DNA of 64,000 bases from Nostoc sp. MS1 (GCF_019976755.1 NZ_AP023441.1:6445501-6509500); one strand, 5' to 3'; numbered from the stretch's first letter, positions 43,127 to 53,713 are shown. Numbers and translations are program-made. Notes: generated by a model not told the origin, from the sequence alone.

Positions 43127-43737
43127 TGAATGTGCAGTATACAAAGGTAGCAATCAGACTAGCTCAGGAAGATGATGCTTTATCGATGCTGGCAATTTAT
43201 GCACCAATTGTCCGCGAAACTCCAATTTCTTTTGAAATAGAACCACCAACTGAAGCAGAATTTAAACAGCGTATGCACAACTACCAAAAACAGATGCCTT
43301 GGCTAGTGTGTGAAATCGACGGCGAACTTGTAGGTTATGCCTATGCTACACCCTATCGTACCCGCGCCGCTTACCAATGGTCTGTAGAATCCTCTGTATA
43401 CGTGAGTGCGAAACATCGTCAAATAGGAGTGGCAACAGCTTTATATACTTCTCTGTTCCAACTATTAAAACTCCAAGGATTCTATAACGTTTTTGCGGCG
43501 ATAACTATCCCAAATCCAAGTAGTATAGCTGCACATGAGTCGATGGGGTTTTCTCCTGTGGGTGTGTTTAAGCAAGTTGGATATAAGTTGGGTACATGGC
43601 ATGATATCGGTTGGTGGCAATTATCCTTGCAAGAAAAACCAGATTTAATTGAACCACCCCAGTCTTTTGTAGAAGTACAAAAATATCCTATGTGGAATGT
43701 AGCGATCGCTAGTGGTCTATCCCTAGTCCGTGTTTAA
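43123..43737 (+). CDS. GNAT N-acetyltransferase (phosphinothricin acetyltransferase-like)
   Basis: 204 residues of the Pat/bar family: AIYAPIVRETPISFEIEPP, VGYAYATPYRTRAAYQWSVE and SSVYVSAKHRQIGVATALY (acetyl-CoA loop). Members acetylate phosphinothricin, methionine sulfoximine/sulfone or other amino-acid analogues. The last 25 residues extend past the typical end. It is convergent with threonine aldolase and the stop codons overlap by 4 bp. Confidence 0.8.
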   Translation: MMNVQYTKVAIRLAQEDDALSMLAIYAPIVRETPISFEIEPPTEAEFKQRMHNYQKQMPWLVCEIDGELVGYAYATPYRTRAAYQWSVESSVYVSAKHRQIGVATALYTSLFQLLKLQGFYNVFAAITIPNPSSIAAHESMGFSPVGVFKQVGYKLGTWHDIGWWQLSLQEKPDLIEPPQSFVEVQKYPMWNVAIASGLSLVRV

Positions 43738-44777
43738 ATTTTGGCAATCTCATAAATAGCATTAATCGCAACATCTATATCAGCCAGCGAAACATCTAAA
43801 TGTGTGACGGCTCGAATCGAATTACCCACGGCTCCCATTTTGACACCACGCTCTTGTAATAAAACCAGAAATTTACCTTTGTCAATTCCGAGTCCAGATA
43901 CATCAAAGAAAACAATATTTGTCTCTGGTTGAGGATTTTGGACTGTAATTCCAGTAATTTCACTCAATTTCTTAGCCAAGTGAGTTGCATTGTCGTGGTC
44001 TTCTTGTAAACGTTCAATATGATGGTCTAGTGCATACAGACAACCTGCTGCTACAATCCCAGCTTGACGCATTGCACCGCCAAAAATATGTTTATATCGG
44101 CGTGCTTGGGCGATAAATTCTTTGGTTCCCGCCAACACTGCACCGATGGGTGCGCCTAGTCCTTTAGTAAAATCAATCCACACAGAATCAACACAAGCAG
44201 CAAAGTCTTTGGCTGGAGTTTGCGATGCAATCACAGCATTTAATAATCTTGCTCCATCCATGTGGGTAGCTAAACCCTTTTGTCGAGAAAAATCACACAC
44301 TGCACGTAGTTCATCAAGTTGCCAAACTGAACCGCCGCCAAAATTGTGGGTTTGCTCAACACACAATAAGCGAGGATTTGCACAGTAAAGGTAAGGTGCA
44401 GTCGCTACTCTTGCCAATGCTTGTGCCACAGCATCGACTGTAAAAATTCCCCTCTCGCTGGTAATTGCTTCCATTAATACACCAGAAGTCATAGCTGCAC
44501 CACCCGATTCGGCGCGGATAATATGTGCCATCTGTTCTACTAGCACTACATCCGCAGGGCGAGTGTGAGTTTTAATGGAGACAAAGTTGCAAATGGTTCC
44601 ACAGGCAAAAAACAAAGCAGCTTCTTTGCCGAGTAAATCTGCAACTCGTTCTAGTAATAAATTAACAGTCGGATCTTCCCCTTTCTGCTCGTCTCCCACC
44701 TCAGCGTTAGCGATCGCCTTTCGCATCGCCTGTGTTGGCTTTGTTTCAGTATCGCTTGTTAATAAAATCATCAGCAC
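43734..44777 (-). CDS. ltaE: Low-specificity L-threonine aldolase
   Basis: 347 residues of the beta-eliminating-lyase family: MLMILLTSDTETKPTQAMRKAI (start region), FACGTICNFVSIKTH, THMDGARLLNA and DFTKGLGAPIGAVLAG, where the Lys of FTKG is the PLP-binding residue. It splits L-threonine or allo-threonine to glycine and acetaldehyde. The length is usual. It is expressed from its own promoter; the cupin gene upstream on the same strand ends at a terminator. Confidence 0.85.
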   Translation of the reverse strand: MLMILLTSDTETKPTQAMRKAIANAEVGDEQKGEDPTVNLLLERVADLLGKEAALFFACGTICNFVSIKTHTRPADVVLVEQMAHIIRAESGGAAMTSGVLMEAITSERGIFTVDAVAQALARVATAPYLYCANPRLLCVEQTHNFGGGSVWQLDELRAVCDFSRQKGLATHMDGARLLNAVIASQTPAKDFAACVDSVWIDFTKGLGAPIGAVLAGTKEFIAQARRYKHIFGGAMRQAGIVAAGCLYALDHHIERLQEDHDNATHLAKKLSEITGITVQNPQPETNIVFFDVSGLGIDKGKFLVLLQERGVKMGAVGNSIRAVTHLDVSLADIDVAINAIYEIAKI

Positions 44778-44839
44778 TCCTAGAGCAGAAATATATTAGT
44801 TTAATTGTATAAATTTAAAACTGTTATCAATAAAAATAA

Positions 44840-44878
44840 GACTGCCTTGATATTAATTACATCAAAAGGCAGTCTGGC
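44840..44878 (-). terminator. Terminator of the bicupin gene
   Basis: On the minus strand AGACTGCCTT...AAGGCAGTCT pairs over at least 10 bp with a loop of about 15 and is followed by TTATTTTTAT, a good rho-independent terminator. It lies just after the bicupin stop. Confidence 0.65.
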
Positions 44879-44886
44879 TTCAGTGG

Positions 44887-45672
44887 TTATTTTGTTCTAA
44901 TTGCATCTATCACTTTAGCTGAGGTGTTTCCTACAAAAGTATTATTTAACATTGTATGGGAGTCATCCGTTGGGCCAACATCAGAATCTGGATGATAAAT
45001 AATAATTCTTAAGGAATCATTAATTGCCGAGAAGCTATGTAACTTGTTTTCTGGCAAACAGAAGACTGTTCCTGGTTCCATTTTGAAAGTTCCTTCATCT
45101 ACCTGACAAGTTCCATTACCTTCAGCTACAAGTCCAATTCGTAATGAAGGATGAGTATGGGGAGTTTGCGACACACCAGGGGGAACATATAAGAAATTCA
45201 AACAGGGTTCACCACGTCTTAAAGGATTAATTAACACCGTTGAAGAGCAACCATCAATATAATTTAATCTTCCTAATGGTTCAATTGGCCCGCCAATTGT
45301 AAAAAGTCCAGTGTAATTAAGTCTTGTTGCAACTAATACTTTTCCTGAACCATCTAAAGAAAAGTTTCCTGGCACTGCGGCAAAAGCGTTTTTCCGCAAT
45401 AAAAACTCTCCATTACAGCTTTTGAGAGTAACTTCGCCTTCAGAAACAAATAAGTAGTGTGTATCTTGTTCACTTTCATTAACTTCAATAGAATTAATCA
45501 CCCAATAAGCACGCGATGGATGATTTGCTATTGTATAGTCCAGTTTTCTCGCTTCTAGGAATTGCTGACAGTAAAACTTTTGCTCTTCCTGCATAGAAAT
45601 GCTGAATATTTCTGACTCAAGCCCAAAATTTGAGACTTTTTCTTGTAGCGTTGTTATGGTTATTTGTTGCAT
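44887..45672 (-). CDS. Bicupin protein
   Basis: 261 residues with two cupin domains: an N-terminal one (THYLFVSEGEVTLKSCNGEF, less conserved metal site) and a C-terminal one with TPHTHPSLRIGLVAEGNG, PGTVFCLPENKLHSFSA and the His ligands. The end has HPDSDVGPTDDSHTMLNNTF. No close family name comes to mind. It may be a metalloenzyme or sensor. It is preceded by two hairpins at 45780-45841. Confidence 0.7.
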   Translation of the reverse strand: MQQITITTLQEKVSNFGLESEIFSISMQEEQKFYCQQFLEARKLDYTIANHPSRAYWVINSIEVNESEQDTHYLFVSEGEVTLKSCNGEFLLRKNAFAAVPGNFSLDGSGKVLVATRLNYTGLFTIGGPIEPLGRLNYIDGCSSTVLINPLRRGEPCLNFLYVPPGVSQTPHTHPSLRIGLVAEGNGTCQVDEGTFKMEPGTVFCLPENKLHSFSAINDSLRIIIYHPDSDVGPTDDSHTMLNNTFVGNTSAKVIDAIRTK

Positions 45673-46165
45673 AATCTATTGATGGTGTTTTTGCTTGGCT
45701 TAGAACAAAATTTCAGAACCCAGTATTGAAATAGATTCTTTGCTTGGTGTTAAAAATTTAATAGTGGCTTAAGTGAAATATGCTTTTTCACTAATAAAAA
45801 GCATTAAGAACTGACACAGAATTATTGAATGTAATTCTGTGATTTTGCCTTGAGCAGAAAACAGTAGTAAAACTACTGATGTACACAAAATCATCATAGT
45901 ACATTTACTTAAGTCCTTTTCTGAAGATTACATAAAGAATCAGTAGAAATATTTTTAGTTATTCTGTGGATTTTATGTTATTCTTTTTAAAATCCCGTTG
46001 TATATAAAGTTTTAATAATCGTGAAAGCAAGTTGCAACAAGCAACAGAGGCTATTATTTGAATTGCATTTATTTCAGAGCATATTCAAATTCAAAAACCA
46101 GATGCTATCAGACTTGCGTAGCCTATGATACTACATTGGTAAATATTATACAAAAGTTATAAAGT
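45673..46165. other. Intergenic region with two perfect hairpins
   Basis: 493 bp between two minus-strand genes. ATGCTTTTT/AAAAAGCAT (45780-45804) and CACAGAATTA/TAATTCTGTG (45815-45841) are perfect stems close together, about 110-170 bp upstream of the bicupin start. They may form the terminator of the GGDEF-EAL gene or a leader structure. No gene is seen. Confidence 0.55.
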
Positions 46166-49100
46166 TTAACTAAAAATGATCTTGTTAGCTAAAAGTGCTG
46201 TTGCTGCTTCGCTGCTGAGGGGTTTAGAGAATAGATATCCTTGACCGAATTTGCAGCCAAGGTGTTGCAGTAGTTCTAATTGTTGTTGAGTTTCTATCCC
46301 TTCTGCAATCACATCAAGCCCTAAATGGTTACTAAGCGCCACAATAATTTCTACAATCTGATGATTTTTTCTACCTGGTTGAATTTGATTGACAAAGGAA
46401 CGGTCAACTTTCAGATTATCTACAGGTAAACGGTAGAGATAGTTTAACGATGAATATCCTGTGCCAAAATCATCAATGCTAATATGAATCCCGCGCTGTT
46501 TTATCTGTCCCAGTAAACTAATCGTAGACTCAATATCTTCAATCAACATACTCTCAGTAATTTCTAATGTCAAACAATGACCATCTAATTGTGTTTGCGC
46601 GAGGACTTGATCAATTTCTTCTAGCAAATCAGAGCGTCGTAAATCTTGTGCCGAAAGATTGACACTTACCCTCATGGCAGAAAGCTCAGGGAAATAAGTT
46701 TGCCATGCAGCCAGTTGCTCGCAAGCTGTAAGCATTGCCCAATAATCTAAAGATGAAATGATTCCTATTTCTTCCGCTACAGTGATCATTTCTTTAGGAA
46801 ATTTCAATCCTTGGGTTGGGTGTTGCCAGCGAATCAAAGCTTCAAAGCCAACAATATTTCCTGTCTCTAAAAAAATAATAGGTTGATAGTGTAAGATAAA
46901 CTCTTGAGACTTGATTGCTCGGCGTAAATCGTTTTCTAAATGCAGTCGATTCAAGGCTTGAGTGTGCATTTGGGTATCAAAGATTTCATACCTGGCTTTG
47001 CCATTGTTTTTGGCTCGATACATAGCAATATCGGCATCTCGCAACAAGTGAGAGGCTTGAACGTAATCTTTTGTACCTAGCACAATCCCAACACTAACAT
47101 TGGTATATACTTCACGTCCTTCAATTATCACAGATGTTTGTAAGTCTGCACAAATCCTTTCTGCGATGCGAACCACTTCTTGAATATCTTTAACTTCTTC
47201 GAGAAGAATGACAAATTCATCACCACCCAAGCGAGCTGCAAGATCGATTGTCCGCAGAGATGCTTGGAGTTTTTGAGCAATGACAATGAGTAATTGATCT
47301 CCTACTAAATGCCCCAAGCTATCGTTGATCACTTTGAATCGGTCAAGATCAAGGAATAAGACAGCAAAATGATAATTGTCGTTGCGGTTGGCGCGTTGAA
47401 TGGCTAATTCCAAGCGTTCCATCAAAAAATGGCGATTGGGCAACCCTGTTAGCCCATCATGGAGGGCATCATGTTGCAATTGGTTTTGTACTTGGATGCG
47501 TTCAGTGACATCACGGGAAGTGGTTTGCAATTGCACAATTTGACCTGTGGCATTGACAATGGGCTTAGTCAAAGTTTCAAACCAAATGTAGTTACCAACT
47601 TTTTGCAGCATCCGATAGGTAATGGGTGTACCTTTTTCGCCGCTTACTGCTAAATTTATCTCTTGATAGATGCGATCGCGATCGTCGGGATGAATTAAAC
47701 TATAAAGGTCTTGCTTAAGCATTTCCTCATGGCCATAGCCCAGGAGAAATTCACAAGAGGGGCTAACGTAGAGATATCGACCATCCAAGTCATGAAGACA
47801 GACGAGATCGTTGGTATTTTCGGCTAACAAGCGATACCGGGCTTCACTTTCTCGCATTGCGTCTTCGGCTTGTTGGCGTTCATGCAGCGCGGCTTGTTTT
47901 TCGCTCACATCTAAAATCAGACCATCCCAGATAATATCGCCATTAGCTTGGCGCTGGGGTCGTGCCGAGGCTTGCAACCATTTTTGCTGACCTGATGGCG
48001 TGGTAATTCGCCATTGCCAATTCCACGGTTGTAGGGTTTCGGCTGAAACTACCACCGACTCTTGCATAGCGGGCAAATCTTCGGGATGCACCATCCGCCA
48101 GGTTGCTGCCACATCCCGTTCAATCTCCTGGGGTTCTAGTTCCCAAAGATTTCTACAACCAGGACTAACATAGAGCATCTCATCTTTGCCATCGGTATGT
48201 AGCACATACTGATAAATTACCCCTGGTGTATTGGTAGCTAGGGTTTGGAAGCGGTATTCAGCTTTTTTGCGATCAGTTACATCTAAAATTAATGTATGCC
48301 AAATAATGTCACCATTAGCTTCCCTGGTTGGTCTACCAGCCGCTTCTAACCATTTTTCCCGCCCCGATGGTGTGATAATTCGCCACGACCAAAACCAAGG
48401 CTGTAATGTATTTGCCGATTCCATCACCGAAGCGTGCATCCCTGGCAAGTCTTCTGGATGAACCATTTGCCAAAGGACTGTACCATCTGCAACAACATCC
48501 TGAGCAGCTACTTCCCAAAGAAGATAACAGCCAGGACTCATGTATTCCACACCATCAGTACCATCGGCGCGAAGTAAGTAACGAAAAATCGCGCCCGGTA
48601 CATTTGCCGCCATATTGTGGAATCTAGCTTCGCTCTCTCTCAGAGCCGTTTCCACTCGGCGGCGTTCTGTTAATTCCAGTTGTACCTTTTGGTAAAGATT
48701 AGCCTGCTGAATCGCAATTTCTAATTGCTCGGCAACAGATTGAGCTAGTTCGATTTGGTCATCGTTCCAAGTAAATGGTTGTTGGGTTCCTATGATTGTG
48801 AAACTTCCCCACAGACTACCTTCAATCACTAGGGGAATCAGTAACCAGGCTCCGGGTATAATTTGGGCAAGTTCTTGGTTAATCTCATCGTTTAAATTTG
48901 CCGTGTTATCCACCCGCACAACTTGCAATTGCTTGAGTTGAGATGCAAAGGGATTACCTATATCGGGAATCTCTAGACCAATGGTTGGTACACTGTCTGG
49001 ATGGTGGCGAAATTCGGCGATATGTTGCCAAACATTCTGTTCTGGTAGATATTGCACCACAAAACAATCTAGGGTCTTCAAAAGTTGTGCTGTTTCTGTT

Positions 49101-50077
49101 GTTGCTGTGGTAAAAATGGTTTGTAAATCAAGGGATTTGCGGATGGACTGGAACACTCGATTGAGAGCTTGTTCGCATTGAATCTGCTCTTGCAAGTCGG
49201 TGATGTCTCGCCCCACCGATTGAATTTCCAGCAAATTTCCCCGCTCATCAAAAATTCCTAAGTTAATCCACTGCGTCCAACCAATCTGGTTGTTGGAGCG
49301 GTAGTCTTGATTAATGTTTTCAAAGATGGGATTTTCTGGGGTGAGTGCGGCAATTTTACGATACAGCTCGTCTAATTCTTCCTCTGGGACAAAGTTACAC
49401 CATTGCCAACCAATCACATCTTCTATAGAGCGTCCCAGAGCTATACAGAGAGATTCATTGGCAAAAGTAATGGTAGTGTCGGGTAGCGATCGCAAAATTA
49501 AGTCCGTTTGTACCTGAATTAAGTGGCGGTAGCGGCGTTCACTTTTACGTAAGGTATTTTCGACAATTTTCCGTTCTAATTCCCGACGTTTGCGATCGCT
49601 AATATCTTGAAACACAACAATGGCAAATGTTACCTGACCTTGCTCACCAAAAATGGGGGTTGCCCATACCTCTAGAGAAATCACCTGATCGCCACGATGA
49701 ACTTCTAGATCATCGGCCCAAACCTTTTCTCCAGCTAACGCCCGATTACTAGGTAAGTCTTCCCAAGAATAAAGCGTCTTAGTGATTTCATTGTAGATAC
49801 AGAAGGCTTGTGAGAGTTGCTCCGGGTTCAGTTCTGATGTGTGATCAACGCCTAAGAGCGATCGTCCAATATAATTGATGTAAATAAGTTGCCCTGTAGA
49901 GTTGTGGACAGCAATGCCAATGGGTGTAGCATCTAGAAGTTCAATTAGACGGCTTTCACTTTCTGATAAACGTGCATTTGCTAGTAATGACTCTACCAGA
50001 CGCTTCACGTTCTCTGGAGTATTTTCCCATTCCTCTGAAGAAATCTGCTCAAGGGACAAAGATTGCTGTTCTTCCAT
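46166..50077 (-). CDS. PAS-GAF-PAS sensor with GGDEF and EAL domains
   Basis: 1303 residues, no membrane segment. Order: PAS1 (about 40-160), PAS2 (175-300), GAF (305-465), PAS3 (485-605), PAS4 (610-735), PAS5 (750-870), GGDEF (880-1040) and EAL (1055-1300). The GGDEF site is intact (RLGGDEFVILLEE) and so is the EAL (GFEALIRWQHP). It can therefore in principle make and degrade cyclic di-GMP, with inputs through the PAS and GAF domains. PAS3 and PAS4 are close to each other in sequence (both have AxNxPGxIxxYxLxxDG and MVHPEDLPxM), which indicates an internal duplication. It is monocistronic. Confidence 0.88.
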   Translation of the reverse strand: MEEQQSLSLEQISSEEWENTPENVKRLVESLLANARLSESESRLIELLDATPIGIAVHNSTGQLIYINYIGRSLLGVDHTSELNPEQLSQAFCIYNEITKTLYSWEDLPSNRALAGEKVWADDLEVHRGDQVISLEVWATPIFGEQGQVTFAIVVFQDISDRKRRELERKIVENTLRKSERRYRHLIQVQTDLILRSLPDTTITFANESLCIALGRSIEDVIGWQWCNFVPEEELDELYRKIAALTPENPIFENINQDYRSNNQIGWTQWINLGIFDERGNLLEIQSVGRDITDLQEQIQCEQALNRVFQSIRKSLDLQTIFTTATTETAQLLKTLDCFVVQYLPEQNVWQHIAEFRHHPDSVPTIGLEIPDIGNPFASQLKQLQVVRVDNTANLNDEINQELAQIIPGAWLLIPLVIEGSLWGSFTIIGTQQPFTWNDDQIELAQSVAEQLEIAIQQANLYQKVQLELTERRRVETALRESEARFHNMAANVPGAIFRYLLRADGTDGVEYMSPGCYLLWEVAAQDVVADGTVLWQMVHPEDLPGMHASVMESANTLQPWFWSWRIITPSGREKWLEAAGRPTREANGDIIWHTLILDVTDRKKAEYRFQTLATNTPGVIYQYVLHTDGKDEMLYVSPGCRNLWELEPQEIERDVAATWRMVHPEDLPAMQESVVVSAETLQPWNWQWRITTPSGQQKWLQASARPQRQANGDIIWDGLILDVSEKQAALHERQQAEDAMRESEARYRLLAENTNDLVCLHDLDGRYLYVSPSCEFLLGYGHEEMLKQDLYSLIHPDDRDRIYQEINLAVSGEKGTPITYRMLQKVGNYIWFETLTKPIVNATGQIVQLQTTSRDVTERIQVQNQLQHDALHDGLTGLPNRHFLMERLELAIQRANRNDNYHFAVLFLDLDRFKVINDSLGHLVGDQLLIVIAQKLQASLRTIDLAARLGGDEFVILLEEVKDIQEVVRIAERICADLQTSVIIEGREVYTNVSVGIVLGTKDYVQASHLLRDADIAMYRAKNNGKARYEIFDTQMHTQALNRLHLENDLRRAIKSQEFILHYQPIIFLETGNIVGFEALIRWQHPTQGLKFPKEMITVAEEIGIISSLDYWAMLTACEQLAAWQTYFPELSAMRVSVNLSAQDLRRSDLLEEIDQVLAQTQLDGHCLTLEITESMLIEDIESTISLLGQIKQRGIHISIDDFGTGYSSLNYLYRLPVDNLKVDRSFVNQIQPGRKNHQIVEIIVALSNHLGLDVIAEGIETQQQLELLQHLGCKFGQGYLFSKPLSSEAATALLANKIIFS

Positions 50078-50540
50078 AAATTCAGGATTGGCAACCTAGT
50101 AAAACGTGAGTTCGATATGTTTTAAAAAGCACATACTAGTGCAATTGTAAACCGTACAGTCTTTTTTAGTTCTTTCTGGATATCTATATTTGGAATAGAT
50201 TGCTTCTATGCTATGAACTAATGTATTTACGTGTCACAGTTACTACAAACGAGATAACTGAATATTAACAGGTAATTATATAATATGGTCAAGTCCTCAG
50301 TACGAGCATGATCAGCTAAATTCAACCTATTTTGTGCTTTTAGTTATAGGTTAAGTTAGCCAAGTAACAGTTCCTCTAGAAATTAGCGTATAGGGGTAAT
50401 TTAAACCTATACCCATAGACCCTGCCTCCATAGATAACCTCGCTGCGTAAGCTCTAAACTCCTACCTCAAACCTGTAACCTTGTACTTCAGGCAACAGAA
50501 AACTGCTGTAATATGATGGGCGTGCATCAAGTCCCCAACC
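50078..50540. other. Divergent intergenic region
   Basis: 463 bp between the GGDEF-EAL gene and the CHAT-CHASE2 gene. A weak inverted repeat GTATAGG/CCTATAC lies at about 50386-50410. Otherwise I see nothing. Confidence 0.5.
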
Positions 50541-52892
50541 ATGAGTAAACAGATCGTCCTCAATCTAGGTAAAGGAAACTTACAACAAGGTTTTCCTACG
50601 GTCATTGCTCAACTTTGGCACATGGATACTCCTACTCCTATGCAGTTTACGGGAGGATTGCCGCCTGCACCACAAATAGAGCAGCTTTATCAACGTTGGC
50701 AACAAATGTATACAGCTTTATACGCACATTTGGGGTGGCGTAATCTTGCTGACTTTGAAATTGACGAGGACGATGTAACTCATATTTCCCAAGAGGAGTT
50801 TGACAACCTCTGCCAAGAATTACAACACAGTCTGAATACATGGCTCAATAGTTCCCTGTTTGTGAATATTGAGCGCAAGTTACGTACTCAACTCTCACCT
50901 ACAGAGGAAATTCGCTGTATTATTACGGCAGAATCTCCCCAGGTTCTCAAGCTTCCTTGGTGTCTTTGGCATTTTTTTCACGATTACCCACAAGCAGAAC
51001 TAGCCCTCAGTCCGCCAGAGTATACCCGTTCTGTGAAAACAAATACTGATAAAGTTAAGGGTAAGGTCAGGATTTTAGCTATTTTAGGCGATCGCCTAAA
51101 TCTTGACATCGAAAAAGACCAAACTTTACTTCAGCAATTACCCTACACCGAACTGAAATTTTTAGTTGAACCCAACCGTTCCCAACTCACAGAACAATTA
51201 TGGGAATCTGGCTGGGATATACTCTTTTTTGCTGGACATAGTTCTAGCCAAGGTAAAGGGCGAATGCTGCTCAATTCTGGTGAGACTTTGACTATTGAGC
51301 AATTAAAGTATGGCTTACAAAAGGCGATCGCACAAGGGTTACAGTTAGCAATTTTTAACTCCTGTGATGGTTTGGGACTAGCGCAGGATTTAGCCGATTT
51401 ACATTTACCCCAAGTCATTGTTATGCGCGAACCTGTTCCCGACCGGGTAGCGCAGGAATTTTTAAAGCACTTCCTAGCGTTGTTTTCTCAGGGTAAAAGT
51501 TTATATGCAGCCGTCAGGGAAGCCAGAGAAAGATTACAATCCCTAGAAAACGATTTTCCCTGTGCTACTTGGCTACCAATTATTTGTCAAAACCCAGCAG
51601 AAACTTCACCTACTTGGGAGGATTTATCAGGTTACAAGCCAACTTTACAGCGATCGCATCCAAATCTGCGTCAACTTCCTGTAGTAGTTGGTTGTAGTTT
51701 AATTGTAACTGTGATTATCGGATTAATTCGCTTATGGGGTGGACTCCAACCATTAGAGTTAGCTGTATTCGACCAGTTAATGCGACTGCGACCCCAAGAA
51801 CAACCAGACTCAAGGCTATTAATAGTGACTGTTACCGACCAAGATATTCAAGCACAGGGAAGCGAACCCCGACAAGGTTCACTTGCAGATAAATATCTCA
51901 ATTTATTACTAGCGAAATTAGAACAATATCAACCAGCCGCCATCGGTTTAGATATATACAGAGATTTTCCTGTAAGTGCTAACCAACCGGAATTAGCTAG
52001 GAAGATGCAAAAAAGCGATCGCCTGATTGCTATTTGTAAACGTACTGACCCAGAATATGATCCTACAGGAATTGCCCCGCCACCAGAAATTCCTGAAGCT
52101 AGGCTAGGTTTTAGCGATTTCGTTGAAGATGACGACGGTGTACTGCGCCGCCATTTGTTGGCGATGACTCCTAACCCCATTTCCTCAACTTGTACCCCAG
52201 CTTACGCCTTCAGTACCAGATTAGCGTTTCTCTATTTGCAAGCACGGGGAATTACAGCTAAATTTACCCCAGATTGGGATTTACAACTGGGGAATAAAAC
52301 CTATCATCAGTTACAAAAAGGCAGAGGCGGCTATCAAGCAATAGATACCCAAGGTAGCCAGATATTACTAAATTATAGGTCTACACCCACCGTACAAGCA
52401 ATAGCTCCACAAGTCACCCTGACACAAATCCTCAACGGACAAATTAACCCCAATGCCATCAAAGACCGAATCATTTTGATTGGTGTCACCAGTAATAGTA
52501 GTAGTGATTATTGGTCTACACCTTACGGAAAAAGTCCTGCCCAAGTTATTCCAGGTATTAGCATTCAAGCACAAATGGTCAGTCAACTCCTCAGCGCGGC
52601 TATGGATAATCGACCCCTATTATGGGTTTGGCCTCTATGGGGTGAAATACTCTGGATAGGTAGTTGGTCATTAACTGGTGGTGTACTTACTTGGTTATTT
52701 TCTGACAAGAAATATCTCAGTATAACCATGTGTACAGCAGTCATCATGTTATCAGGAATTTGTTATGTAGTTATTATTCAAGGCGGCTGGATACCTATAG
52801 TACCATCTGCGATCGCCTTAGTAATTACTAGCATCCAAGTTGCCTATCTTCAGCCAAAAATTACAGAAATTATAGGCAAAGGAAGTGTATAA
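50541..52892 (+). CDS. CHAT-CHASE2 membrane protein
   Basis: 783 residues. The N-terminal 380 residues are a CHAT caspase-like domain; its dyad is intact, H233 in FFAGHSS and C275 in FNSCDG. A membrane segment (VVVGCSLIVTVIIGLIRLWG) leads into an extracellular CHASE2 sensor (DQLMRLRPQEQPDSRLLIV, IGLDIYRDFP, GFSDFVEDDDGVLRRH, LLNYRSTP), followed by three more membrane segments at the C-terminus. CHAT domains are proteases related to caspases and separases; CHASE2 senses an external signal. It leads a possible operon with DUF928, 41 bp later. Confidence 0.8.
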   Translation: MSKQIVLNLGKGNLQQGFPTVIAQLWHMDTPTPMQFTGGLPPAPQIEQLYQRWQQMYTALYAHLGWRNLADFEIDEDDVTHISQEEFDNLCQELQHSLNTWLNSSLFVNIERKLRTQLSPTEEIRCIITAESPQVLKLPWCLWHFFHDYPQAELALSPPEYTRSVKTNTDKVKGKVRILAILGDRLNLDIEKDQTLLQQLPYTELKFLVEPNRSQLTEQLWESGWDILFFAGHSSSQGKGRMLLNSGETLTIEQLKYGLQKAIAQGLQLAIFNSCDGLGLAQDLADLHLPQVIVMREPVPDRVAQEFLKHFLALFSQGKSLYAAVREARERLQSLENDFPCATWLPIICQNPAETSPTWEDLSGYKPTLQRSHPNLRQLPVVVGCSLIVTVIIGLIRLWGGLQPLELAVFDQLMRLRPQEQPDSRLLIVTVTDQDIQAQGSEPRQGSLADKYLNLLLAKLEQYQPAAIGLDIYRDFPVSANQPELARKMQKSDRLIAICKRTDPEYDPTGIAPPPEIPEARLGFSDFVEDDDGVLRRHLLAMTPNPISSTCTPAYAFSTRLAFLYLQARGITAKFTPDWDLQLGNKTYHQLQKGRGGYQAIDTQGSQILLNYRSTPTVQAIAPQVTLTQILNGQINPNAIKDRIILIGVTSNSSSDYWSTPYGKSPAQVIPGISIQAQMVSQLLSAAMDNRPLLWVWPLWGEILWIGSWSLTGGVLTWLFSDKKYLSITMCTAVIMLSGICYVVIIQGGWIPIVPSAIALVITSIQVAYLQPKITEIIGKGSV

Positions 52893-52933
52893 AAAATAAA
52901 TACATAAAGCCTTAAATTATTCATACTGATCTA

Positions 52934-53713
52934 ATGAAAAAGGTACTTTGGTTTTCTACCGCCACTTTAATCTCTGCAATTACCGTAAATATTTTTAACT
53001 TTCCTGGAAATTGGCAAACCGTACAGGCTCAAACCTTGAGCAAAACAATACAGTATGCACCACCTGCAAACCAAGAAAAGCCAGGAGAACCCAGAGGAAG
53101 ACGCAGAGGCGGAGGTAGCCGAGGTTCCTGTAAGGGGTATGAAACCCTCACCGCGTTAGTACCCATCACTAACATAGGAAACAAAGATATAGTTTGGGGA
53201 CAGTCCACATCTCAAAACCCAACATTTTGGTTTTTCGTCCCAGATAAATTAACACCCAAAGTTCCTGTAGAATTAGTCCTTCAAGATGAAGCTGATAATA
53301 TTGTTTATCAAACAAAATTCAATCCACAAGAAACACAAGTCGGCATCATCAGTATAACGGCACAGCCGCAAACACCCCTAGTAGCAGGCAAATCATATAA
53401 TTGGACTTTTTCAATTTCTTGTGACCCAGAAAAACCTTCCGCATCGGTTTATGTGCGCGGTACAATCACACATGTTGCCCTCAACCCAACACTAGAAAAG
53501 CAACTACAATTAGCGAAAAACCCTCTAGAACAAGCAGCGATTTTTGCTAAAAACGGTATTTGGTATGATGCTCTCACAACATTAGGCGAACAAATACAAA
53601 ACAGCAAAGGTAAAGATTCAGAAATTACATCAGCTTGGAATGAATTACTCCAACAAGTTAATCTAAACAACACTGTTTCTACACCTATTGTCAGCTGTTG
53701 CACAGCTAAATAA
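52934..53713 (+). CDS. DUF928 family secreted protein
   Basis: 259 residues with a signal peptide (ATLISAITVNIFNF..., cleavage near VQAQ). The mature part starts with a Pro/Arg/Gly-rich linker (KPGEPRGRRRGGGSRGSC) and then the DUF928 beta-sandwich: LTALVPITNIGNKDIVWGQS, PTFWFFVP and SISCDPEKPSASV. A short helical C-terminus ends with a Cys-Cys pair. DUF928 proteins usually neighbour CHAT/CHASE2 genes in cyanobacteria, as here. Confidence 0.8.
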   Translation: MKKVLWFSTATLISAITVNIFNFPGNWQTVQAQTLSKTIQYAPPANQEKPGEPRGRRRGGGSRGSCKGYETLTALVPITNIGNKDIVWGQSTSQNPTFWFFVPDKLTPKVPVELVLQDEADNIVYQTKFNPQETQVGIISITAQPQTPLVAGKSYNWTFSISCDPEKPSASVYVRGTITHVALNPTLEKQLQLAKNPLEQAAIFAKNGIWYDALTTLGEQIQNSKGKDSEITSAWNELLQQVNLNNTVSTPIVSCCTAK

